A stretch of DNA of 8,371 nucleotides from Cellvibrio sp. (GTDB lineage: Bacteria > Pseudomonadota > Gammaproteobacteria > Pseudomonadales > Cellvibrionaceae): the NCBI GenBank assembly GCA_021323495.1, contig JAJQJO010000243.1, forward strand, positions 1 through 8,371. The letters run 5' to 3'. This document shows positions 1 through 7,800 of this stretch, in pieces; position 1 is the first letter of the stretch; each line of letters opens with the position of its first letter. The notes beneath the pieces were generated by a model that was given only the letters and a program-made list of their open reading frames with translations, did no database searches and was not told the DNA's origin. Both the position numbers and the translations under genes were made by a program.

Positions 1-107
1 ATAGGTAGATATGCCGCGCCGGATTTAAGTACACCTAATACACTGACCACCTGTTCACAGCCTAGGGGGGCAATTACTGCAACCAATTCACCTGGTATAA
101 TTAATTA
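1..107 (-). pseudogene. A-domain continuation downstream of the premature stop, runs off window
   Basis: After the ochre codon (107-105) the same frame encodes IIPGELVAVI, APLGCEQVVSVLG and VLKSGAAYLP. This is the normal continuation of the A domain and includes the A2 core; the upstream NRPS has the equivalent IQQAGCAYLPIDA. There is no frame change, no second stop, and no credible ATG or ribosome binding site to restart translation. It is therefore the same gene with a single sense codon replaced by TAA, for example CAA (Gln) to TAA, and continues beyond base 1. Confidence 0.88.
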
Positions 108-1775
108 GTCCTGCAACCAGTTGCCAATTTGATTGGAATGTAAGTCCAATTCACCATAGGTCCGATTACCACGTGCAGATACCACCGCAAGCTTATCCGG
201 AAAGCGATTTGCCGCACGTTTAAAGCCATCGTGCAACAAGCCTTGTGGAATCTGGGTAAATGTATTGTTATAAATCTGCCAGAATTCACGTTGATAGGTT
301 GGCAAAAGGTAATTGGCATTGGGTCTGTGCCAAGCCTCGGGGTCATTAATCAAATTGCGAATCAATCGTTCATAAACATCCACAAAATCGCGAATCAGGT
401 TTTCGGGAAACAGTCCTTTTACCACATCGATATGCAAGGCTAATTTATTGTCTTCCTCCCACAAATGATGCTCCATCCACACTTGCGGTGTCTGGGATAT
501 CTCATAGACCCACTTACCCGGGGCACGGGTAGGCATATCAGTTTCACCTTCGTGGTGCGCCAGCGTACTGGTGAACACTACCGGCATCAGCGCCTCGCCA
601 GCGGCAGCATTCCGAATTTTCGCCAATTCACGCATCAAACGGACGCCGCTGATATAGCGATGATCCAAATGCTGCCACATCAACGCCTGCAATTTTGCAG
701 CACGGCTTTCAAACGATTGTTGTGTTGTGTTATCGCATGCAAGCAATTGGAAGGAATTAAATTCACCAACCAGAATATCGTTAACTTCGGCATGCAGCGG
801 TAAACGGTTAAAGATCGTCATATTAAGTGTATGAGCCGGGCCTTCATTCCACAAACTAATCACTTCCGATAGTGCCATTGCAAAAAAACCGGAAGGGGTA
901 AGTTTCTTTTTCTTGATGATACCTTTCAGCTCTTGCCAGTCGTTATCACTGAGATACACCGAATAATGTTCTGCGCGAATTTCTTTTAAAGACTCCTGGG
1001 TCGCGATCATCGGCAGCGATGGTGGCGGCGGTAAATCTTCCAGTTGTTCACGCCAATAAATCAAATCCTGCTCAAAAAGTTGCGATTTTTCCAACTCTTC
1101 AAGACCCAACACATAATCGCGGTAAGTTAATTCCTGAGGAACCTTGCGACCACCTTCCAAATTTTCATAGAGTCGATCCCACTCGTCGATCAACATCCGG
1201 AAGCTCCACGCATCCCCAACCAATAAATCAAAACTGAAATGAAGTCGCAATTGATCTGGATCCCAAAGGGTGGCGCAAACCTCGAATACTGGCCATTTAT
1301 CAGCCGGTAAAATTTCGTGGGACATTCTGTCACGCACATCAGCAAGGCTCTTTTCAACCATATCAGCCGGTTGGTTGCGCAGGTCGTAACGCTTGATTTG
1401 ATAGTCGGGGACCGTTTTCAATACCTGTTGGCGTAAATTAGGCAGCACAACCATACGTAATTGATCATGTGTAGCGATAAGTTTACGCAACGCTAATTCA
1501 ATTTGTTCGAGGCTCATACCGGCACAGTCAAATTCAACATATCCATGTCCCGCAACAGTAATATTGAACAAACCACTGCGACCAAACCACTGTGCCTGTT
1601 GAATATCTGTGAGTGGAAAAGGCTCATAGCGATCTTTAGGGTTCGGGACAATTTGCGGAATTTGAATACCTTCACTGGTAGCGGATGCTTTTTCACGCTC
1701 CAGTTTCAGCATTGTTTCAAATTTTTCACGCTGCTCTGGAGTGAGGCGCTCAATACGTGCTTGAATATCGTTCAT
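105..1775 (-). CDS. NRPS Cyc domain plus start of A domain, interrupted by in-frame TAA
   Basis: A 556-codon frame from ATG 1775 that stops inside an adenylation domain. Residues 1-30 form a charged helix (QARIERLTPEQREKFETML), possibly an N-terminal docking element for the PKS ACP. A complete Cyc domain follows (about 50-480). It shows FPLTDIQQAQWFGR (53-66), the defining DxxxxDxxS motif as D183, D188 and S191 in DLLVGDAWS, TIFNRLP, VFTSTL and ISQTPQVWMEHH. In the last motif Glu 435 replaces the usual Asp. The A-domain opening begins around 505 (LLHDGFKRAANRFPDKLAVV, then TYGELDLHSNQI). After the TAA at 107-105, A-domain homology resumes in the same frame, so this is not a natural C-terminus. 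As read, the protein would have no usable A or carrier domain. It would otherwise condense a second Cys, Ser or Thr onto the ketide and cyclise it. Confidence 0.9.
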   Translation of the reverse strand: MNDIQARIERLTPEQREKFETMLKLEREKASATSEGIQIPQIVPNPKDRYEPFPLTDIQQAQWFGRSGLFNITVAGHGYVEFDCAGMSLEQIELALRKLIATHDQLRMVVLPNLRQQVLKTVPDYQIKRYDLRNQPADMVEKSLADVRDRMSHEILPADKWPVFEVCATLWDPDQLRLHFSFDLLVGDAWSFRMLIDEWDRLYENLEGGRKVPQELTYRDYVLGLEELEKSQLFEQDLIYWREQLEDLPPPPSLPMIATQESLKEIRAEHYSVYLSDNDWQELKGIIKKKKLTPSGFFAMALSEVISLWNEGPAHTLNMTIFNRLPLHAEVNDILVGEFNSFQLLACDNTTQQSFESRAAKLQALMWQHLDHRYISGVRLMRELAKIRNAAAGEALMPVVFTSTLAHHEGETDMPTRAPGKWVYEISQTPQVWMEHHLWEEDNKLALHIDVVKGLFPENLIRDFVDVYERLIRNLINDPEAWHRPNANYLLPTYQREFWQIYNNTFTQIPQGLLHDGFKRAANRFPDKLAVVSARGNRTYGELDLHSNQIGNWLQD

Positions 1776-1845
1776 AACGGCTCCGTGTATCTCGTTAATG
1801 GTATGCAGTGTTTAATGGTCTGGATTTAACGTGTTGCACAGATAA
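1776..1845 (-). promoter_or_regulatory. 70-nt intergenic gap with ribosome binding site, no clear promoter or terminator
   Basis: This is the only gap longer than a few bases in the window. It contains a GGAG Shine-Dalgarno core (1781-1784), five bases before the ATG at 1775, which supports that start. No stem-loop followed by a T-run is seen, so PKS and second NRPS are probably co-transcribed. An 8-bp direct repeat, ACCATTAA, occurs at 1819-1812 and 1802-1795. No convincing -35/-10 pair was found. Confidence 0.6.
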
Positions 1846-2388
1846 CTATCCGGCAACATCGGTTTCAAATTCTTTCAATAATTCGAGCATAATTTTTTCT
1901 TCAATCATCTTCTGCAACTCTTCGACCTTATTGGCCAGTTCCTGAATATTTCCTGCTTCGAGGAATTGGGCCAAGGTAAGATCCACTTTAAGTGCAGCCT
2001 TAACGGAGGAGTTTACTTCCGTCGCTAACAAAGAAGTTCCACCTAACTCAATAAAATTGTCATAGATGCCGATCCCTTCTATTCCAAAAAAATCCTGCCA
2101 TATTTTTTTGATTTGCTTTTGCGTATCCGTTACCGCATCGGCATAAGGGGTCATCAAATTAGGGCGCATCGCTATGCCAGATTCAGATGCCCTTTCATTT
2201 CCCTCGTCTGTGCCCTCGGACTCCACTATTACCGGGACACTACCGATGCCTTTGGGTGGTTCAACCCAGTAGCGCTGGCGATCAAACGGATAAGTTGGCA
2301 AGTTTGATAAATAGCGGGCGTTATTCGTAGGATAAATTTTTTCCCACTGCAGCGGATATCCCAACAACCTTAGTATTATTATTTTCAC
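1846..2388 (-). CDS. PKS C-terminal part: post-AT linker, ACP and docking helix
   Basis: A 180-codon frame, nominally from GTG at 2388, to TAG at 1848-1846. Residues 10-42 (GYPLQWEKIYPT, LPTYPFDRQRYW) are the standard post-AT linker of modular PKSs. RPNLMTPY (75-82) leads into an acyl carrier domain (about 85-160) with ELGGTSLLAT and phosphopantetheine site Ser 119 (codon 2034-2032). The last ~32 residues (ELANKVEELQKM and following) form a charged helix typical of a C-terminal docking domain. No plausible ribosome binding site precedes the GTG, and the frame overlaps the KS-AT ORF by 68 nt. It is therefore best read as the detached 3' end of the same PKS gene rather than an independent gene. 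No KR, DH, ER or MT lies between linker and ACP. Confidence 0.85.
   Translation of the reverse strand: MKIIILRLLGYPLQWEKIYPTNNARYLSNLPTYPFDRQRYWVEPPKGIGSVPVIVESEGTDEGNERASESGIAMRPNLMTPYADAVTDTQKQIKKIWQDFFGIEGIGIYDNFIELGGTSLLATEVNSSVKAALKVDLTLAQFLEAGNIQELANKVEELQKMIEEKIMLELLKEFETDVAG
1909..2136 (-). other. Acyl carrier protein (ACP) domain of the PKS module
   Basis: Carrier motif FIELGGTSLLAT with modifiable Ser 119, preceded by an amphipathic helix (QKQIKKIWQDFFGI) and followed by LAQFLEAGNIQELA, the usual final carrier helix. It would hold the beta-ketoacyl intermediate and present it to the Cyc domain of the next protein. It is out of frame with KS-AT as sequenced. Confidence 0.9.
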
Positions 2389-4819
2389 GCAACAATTCGC
2401 CGACTACTTTGCTTGGCCCCATATCAATAAATGCTGCCTTTGGGAATTTCTCATATATTTTTTGGCAAGACTCTTTAAAGTGAACAGTTTTACGCATGTG
2501 GTTAGCCCAATAAACAGGATCACATACCTGTTCCGGCTTCACCCAATCACCACAGGTACTGGACAACCATGCATTTTTTGGTGGGGACAATGGATGACGC
2601 TTTACCTCCGCCAGAAACTCTTCATAGATAATATCGGTGAGTTTGGAATGAAGTCCCGCATTGATGTGTAAATTTTTAACATCAACCTGCAAGCGCTCAT
2701 GCAATAATTTTTTCGCTGTTTCCAGGTCATCAAGGCTGCCCGAAATTACCGTATTCTTTTCGCTGTTAACAGCGGCAATACAAATCGGAAAATCCTTTAA
2801 TGCAAGATTTACCGCACTGAGCGAGGCAGGTACGACCGCCATCGCGCCAGGCTGCAATTTCAGCATCAAAATTGCGCGTTTGGCTACCAATGTCAGTGCA
2901 GTTTCGATCGACATTACTCCGTTCAACCAGGCAACCATGTATTCACCATGACTGTGCCCCATGCTTGCGATCGGCTCAATCCCCCAACTCCGGAACAATT
3001 GAGTGAGGGCATATTGGACACAGAAACTGGCGGGAAACATGATGTCGGTGACCTGCAACTCTTTCATCCCGGCATCTATTTTTTGGGCGTCAACAAAAAT
3101 GAAATTGCGAATATCAACACCAAGCATGGGTTCCAGAAATTCAGCACAGAAATCCAGGGCCTCGCGATACACCGCCTCTGAATCGTAGAGCCCACGGCCC
3201 ATGTTGGCATATTGGGCACCGGCGCCCGCATATAGAAATACCACTTGATCCAATGTACCCGAATTCATACTGAGTACTTTTTCGGGATGCTGGTTCAATG
3301 TATTCGCTGCATCCTGACAAGTATTTGCCAATAACGTACGCTTAAATGGAAAAACAGATTTTCGTTGTTGCAGGGAAAATGCAAGGTCATCAATATTTGC
3401 ATTAGGATTTCGTGCAAGCCAATCCGCAAGCTGGTTAGTCATTCCATCCAATGCAGTTTGTGTTTTTGCACTCAGCGGTAAAATGTAATTTCGCGAATGT
3501 ACAGGTGCAGGCTCACGTTTTTGCAACGGCGCCTCTTCAACCACCAGGTGCACATTGGTACCGCCCATGCCAAAGGAACTCACACTGGCGCGACACACAC
3601 CCGCTTCCGGTTTCCAATCCTGAAGTTTGGTATTGACATAAATACGTGATTGATTCAGATCAATATGTGGATTCAACTCGGAGAAATTTGCGGCAGGAAC
3701 CAGTTTTTTATGCTGCAACATCAAAATTGTTTTGATAAAACCAGTAATTCCCGCAGCTGTTTCCAAATGACCGACATTAGCCTTTACCGAACCAATCGCA
3801 CAGGGTTCTGCCTGGCCTACATCATAGGCATTTTGAATTGCACTAATTTCAATCGGGTCACCAAGGTTGGTGCCGGTACCATGAGCTTCGATATAGGTAA
3901 CACTTGCCGGATCAACCTCTGCCATTAACAATGCATTTTTTAACGCACCTTCCTGACCCGGCCCACTAGGTGCAGTGAAACCAATTTTGCGATTGCCATC
4001 ATTATTAAAAAACGAACCACGAATCACTGCCAGGATAGGATCGCCATCTTCAACCGCTTCGTTAAAAGGTTTTAACAAAACCACACCCATCCCGCTGCCG
4101 AAGACAGTACCGGAACCTTCTTTATCAAATGTGCGGCAGCTACCGTCAGCAGAAAAAGGTAGGCCCTCCTGGTACAGATAGCCGGCCTGGTGCGGCACCT
4201 TGATTGAAACTCCACCTGCCAAAGCCAAATCACATTCACCCAACAATAAATTTTGGCATGCCATATGAATCGCAACCAGAGAGGTAGAACAGGCAGTTTG
4301 CACGGTGACGGCAGGGCCATGAAGGTTCATTTTGTAGGCAACGCGTGTGGCAAGATAATCTTTTTCATTACCTAACAATCCCTGAAAACCCTGGGTGGTT
4401 GTTACGTATTGAGGCTGGCAGGCTAAATTATGCATCCAGTATGAATTCATGCTCGCGCCGGCAAAAACACCGATGGAACGACTGGTATTCACACCTGAAT
4501 AACCGGCCATCTCCAGAGATTCCCAACAACCTTCCAGAAACAATCGATGCTGCGGGTCCAGGACCAAAGCTTCACGTGCCGGGATATCAAAAAACGCGGC
4601 ATCAAACTTATCGATGTTGTTCAGCAAACTGCTAACTTTTTTATAATTAGGCTGATTGATAATGTCCTGAGCGATGCCTTCCTGTTGCAATTGCTCATCG
4701 CTCAATTGCGTAAACACCGATTTCCCTTCAGATAAAATTTTCCAGAAATCCCGCAGATTATCCGCACCCGGGAATCGTCCCGACATTCCAATTACAGCGA
4801 TTGATTTACTAGTATCCAC
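2321..4819 (-). CDS. PKS module, KS-AT part (ACP lost from frame by a frameshift)
   Basis: Type I modular polyketide synthase piece of 832 codons, starting at GTG. The ketosynthase (about 5-430) has catalytic Cys 177 in TACSTS, His 313 in EAHGTGT and His 351 in KANVGHLE, so it looks competent for decarboxylative condensation. The acyltransferase (about 525-815) has nucleophile Ser 623 in GHSHGEY and His 724 in AGLHS. Its oxyanion-loop motif reads AGAGAQ where GQGxQ is usual, and AGLH replaces HAFH, so the extender unit is uncertain, probably malonyl. No KR, DH, ER or MT is present. Reading past about residue 820 gives non-homologous sequence and a stop, while the expected post-AT linker and ACP continue in the +1 frame (2388-1846). 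The KS begins four residues after the start, so there is no N-terminal docking domain. It presumably extends the thiazolyl chain from the preceding PCP. Confidence 0.92.
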   Translation of the reverse strand: MDTSKSIAVIGMSGRFPGADNLRDFWKILSEGKSVFTQLSDEQLQQEGIAQDIINQPNYKKVSSLLNNIDKFDAAFFDIPAREALVLDPQHRLFLEGCWESLEMAGYSGVNTSRSIGVFAGASMNSYWMHNLACQPQYVTTTQGFQGLLGNEKDYLATRVAYKMNLHGPAVTVQTACSTSLVAIHMACQNLLLGECDLALAGGVSIKVPHQAGYLYQEGLPFSADGSCRTFDKEGSGTVFGSGMGVVLLKPFNEAVEDGDPILAVIRGSFFNNDGNRKIGFTAPSGPGQEGALKNALLMAEVDPASVTYIEAHGTGTNLGDPIEISAIQNAYDVGQAEPCAIGSVKANVGHLETAAGITGFIKTILMLQHKKLVPAANFSELNPHIDLNQSRIYVNTKLQDWKPEAGVCRASVSSFGMGGTNVHLVVEEAPLQKREPAPVHSRNYILPLSAKTQTALDGMTNQLADWLARNPNANIDDLAFSLQQRKSVFPFKRTLLANTCQDAANTLNQHPEKVLSMNSGTLDQVVFLYAGAGAQYANMGRGLYDSEAVYREALDFCAEFLEPMLGVDIRNFIFVDAQKIDAGMKELQVTDIMFPASFCVQYALTQLFRSWGIEPIASMGHSHGEYMVAWLNGVMSIETALTLVAKRAILMLKLQPGAMAVVPASLSAVNLALKDFPICIAAVNSEKNTVISGSLDDLETAKKLLHERLQVDVKNLHINAGLHSKLTDIIYEEFLAEVKRHPLSPPKNAWLSSTCGDWVKPEQVCDPVYWANHMRKTVHFKESCQKIYEKFPKAAFIDMGPSKVVGELLRENNNTKVVGISAAVGKNLSYE
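2340..2388 (-). other. Frameshift junction between AT and ACP in the PKS gene
   Basis: Two frames carry homologous protein on either side of this stretch. The KS-AT frame is convincing up to about ENNNTKVVG. The other frame is convincing from GYPLQWEKIYPT onward and leads into LPTYPFDRQRYW, the classic post-AT motif. Moving between them needs a +1 shift (or -2). The spacing between the AT end and the GYPLQW segment is also much shorter than usual, which suggests a deletion rather than a single-base slip. Short tandem repeats (AAT x3, GTT x2) lie at the join. Confidence 0.8.
2375..3247 (-). other. Acyltransferase (AT) domain with atypical motifs
   Basis: Loads the extender unit on the ACP. 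Ser 623 (codon 2953-2951) and His 724 form the expected Ser-His dyad, and a conserved C-terminal WANHMRKTVHF segment and FIDMGPSKVVGELL are present. The glutamine of the N-terminal GQGxQ loop, which contributes to the oxyanion hole in FabD-type transferases, is alanine here (A533 in AGAGAQ). The usual HAFH or YASH specificity motif is AGLH. Malonyl is the default guess only. Confidence 0.85.
3530..4807 (-). other. Ketosynthase (KS) domain
   Basis: Condenses the upstream acyl chain with the ACP-bound extender unit. It begins with IAVIGMSGRFPGA and ends around GMGGTNVHLVVEEAP. The complete Cys-His-His triad is visible: C177 (codon 4291-4289), H313 and H351. Its position directly after a PCP-terminated NRPS implies that it accepts a peptidyl or thiazolyl thioester. 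Confidence 0.93.
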
Positions 4820-4824
4820 AACAA

Positions 4825-7800
4825 TTACTCCTTTTTTGATCGGGTGATGGTGTTAAGCCTTCTATTTTCACGGCGACTACTGTGCACGTCGGAAGACTGT
4901 TGCTTTACAGGATTTTCCTGCTGTTGAATATGGGCAACCAAATCCACAATTGTCGGGTATTGAAACATGGCTATAAGTTTGAAATTAATACCCGTACGTT
5001 GTTTGAACGCCTGATAAGCCGAGACAATCAGCGCCGAATTGGCTCCCATATCAAAGAAGTTGCTGCGCGTACTAATTGGCGATAGATTCAACAGCGATTC
5101 AAATACATGCACCAATTCCGCTTCAAGATTATTTTCAGGTGCTACATATATGTCAGTTTCAGTTGCGCTCGCCAACTCACGTTCATTGAGCGCTTTTCTA
5201 TCAATTTTGCCATTCGCTGTAAGCGGTAACGCATCCAATATTTCAATATTGTCCGGCTGCATATAATCCGGTAAATGTGCAGTAAGGTTGTCACGCAAGC
5301 GTGTTAATAACTCCTCCTCTGAAATGTCTTCACTTATTGATGCTACTTCACTCAACGAAACGGGACCCGCCACCAGGCAGCAGAGGAACACCTGCTCATT
5401 ATTCAGCTCAAGTAATTTCCGCAAATCCCTGCCCTGTAGTCCCCCCACCTGGCAACTACCGAAGCCAAATGTCGGCGCCTGATTACGCAACACGTGGGAG
5501 AGCATGCCGACCTCCAGATACGACATAGGGGTAGCCAAATCACCATAAAGTGGCACTATGGTCGATGTATGCTCAACAAAATAAAAAGTAAATGATGCAC
5601 GATCAGCCATTGCCCGATTATGTGAAAAGTGATCTTCCACGGCAGGCAAAGTATTGTTGATAAATTGCAAACTGTGCTCACGAGGATAATAGCGATACAA
5701 ACCCGCATCTAACCCCGCCACAGCATTTGGTTTTATGTGAAGATAAATCTGCACAGGATAAAGCCCACCTGCTGAACCGTAAGCAAATTTTAGTTCGCCA
5801 TCAGATTGAACCTTTGTCCGCAATAAGGTTAAAAATTCGCTGAATTTTTCCTGCGAAACACATTCGCCGGTAAAATCACGACGGCTGCGATTATTCATTG
5901 CATCGCTGAATGGAGCCTCAGGCAGACCAATTAATTCTGCATTTTCCGGAACCGCCAAGGCTTTGTATTCAAGCTTATGCAGTAACCGTTCTGCCGCATC
6001 AGTAATTGCCACCTGTTGTGCAGCAAAATCTTTTTGTTCATTTGCCAAATGTTGATCAGCTTTTTCGGTTGCAGCTTTCAGCTTTTTAGATGCAACCCAT
6101 AACCGGATACGTGGTCCCTGCGGCGTTTCTTTAACCATGGCAACTGCAGCGTCAATCCCCGGGGTTTGCCCAGCAACTGCTTCTATTTCCTGCAGCTCTA
6201 TCCGCAAACCGCGAATCTTTACCTGGAAATCGTTGCGTCCCAAAAACTCGATGTTACCGTCGGGTAGATAACGCCCCATATCACCACTTTTAAAATAGCG
6301 CTCCTGGCCACCATTCAAATGGAGATATCGTTCTGCAGTTAATTCAGGGTTATTGATATATCCACGGGTTACTCCGTCACCGGAAATATACATTTCACCT
6401 TGAACCCAAATTGGACAAGGGTTTTGAAATGCATCCAGAATATGATATTGGGAATTAGCAAGCGGCCTGCCGTAGGGAATTGAATCCGCTTCCTCATTCG
6501 ACTGATCGACAATATTGTAAATGTCCCAGATAGTAGTTTCTGTGGGACCACCCGATGCAACGAAGGTTAAACCAGGCCAATAATGGTGCATGCGATCAGG
6601 TTGTTTTACCGGAATCCAGTCACCTGCAAGAATGCAAAAGCGCAAGGACTGCACAGGCGATTTTTCAGTATAGTTATCAATATAGTCGAGCAACATATCG
6701 AGAAATGCCGGGACAGAATTCCAAAGGCTGACCTGATGGTTTTGTAATAACTCATACCAATGAGATGGATCGCGTCGTAGCTCGGCCTCAGGTATAACAA
6801 TCGTGCCCCCGACGGTGAGCATTCCGAAAATATCGTAAACCGATAAATCGTGATGAAGCGCGGTAAGCGCAATAACTTTATCGCCTAATCCAATATTAAA
6901 ACGCTGATTGATGTCCAGGATGCGATTGATTACCTGACGATGCTCAATCATTACCCCTTTGGGCTTTCCGGTGGAACCCGAGGTATATATGACATGCGAT
7001 AAATCTTCGGCACTAATCACCGGAGCCTGGTGATGGTTTACTCCCACATGTGAGGTCAAGTTATATTGATCAATAGTGAATGAGGGAATTGCAGTAAAGC
7101 ATTGTGCTTCATTCAATCGTTGTGGCTGGCAAATGAGCGCAGCAGCACCGCTGTTTTCCAATTGATATTGAATACGCGCCACAGGTAATTCTGCATCTAT
7201 AGGCAGATATGCACAGCCAGCCTGCTGGATGCCCAATACAGCTACTATTTGTTCCCAACCTTTTTCCATCATGATTGCAACTATGCTGTTGCGACCAACA
7301 CCCGCATTCATGAGATCCCGGGTAACACTGCAGGCTGCACTCCAAAGCTCGCTGTAGGTAAGGCAGGTATTCTTGCTAACAAGCGCAATCTGGTGGGGAT
7401 ATAATTCCACCGCCTCGGCGAAAAGTTTTGCGAGATTAGTAGAACGATCATACGGGCGCTGGGTAGCATTGGCATCCGCTTGCAATACACGGTGTGAGTA
7501 CTCAGCTAAGGCCAGCGCTTTTTTATCCCAGATTTCAGCAGAACTTATTAATTGTTTGATGAATTGTTCGTAGACCGAAAACATATCATCGATCATGCCA
7601 TCCGGAAAAAGCCCGTCAATCACATCCCAACTGAAACGAATTGCTCCACCATCCACATGCATTACCTGATGATCAAGGGATACCTGTGGCGTCTGGGTCA
7701 CACTGAACACTTCATCGCCAAATGATTTCAACCATTTCGAAGGTAAACCCTGGCCGGCCAAATCCAGCAAACTAGTATAAACAATCGGCATTTTTACTTG

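Noticed and set aside
465..803. Plus-strand open frames, such as this 112-codon one and others across the window
   Set aside because: They lie antisense to strongly conserved NRPS/PKS domains, show no recognisable domains, and have no consistent start signals. They are shadows of the real genes.
105..1775. The second NRPS as a natural stand-alone Cyc protein
   Set aside because: It ends inside a recognisable A domain whose next residues follow the stop in the same frame.
1795..1819. ACCATTAA direct repeat as an operator
   Set aside because: Two 8-bp AT-rich copies in a 70-nt gap inside a likely operon, with no promoter or dyad symmetry. Chance is adequate explanation.
2340..2360. A-rich run (GGAAAAAATTTA) as a programmed -1 frameshift site
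   Set aside because: A -1 slip here leads to the wrong frame: the ACP frame is +1 (or -2) from the KS-AT frame, and GYPLQWE upstream of the run is already in the ACP frame.
1846..2388. The ACP-bearing frame as an independent discrete carrier protein gene
   Set aside because: It begins with a post-AT linker rather than a carrier N-terminus, has no ribosome binding site before the GTG, and overlaps the KS-AT frame. A broken PKS fits better.
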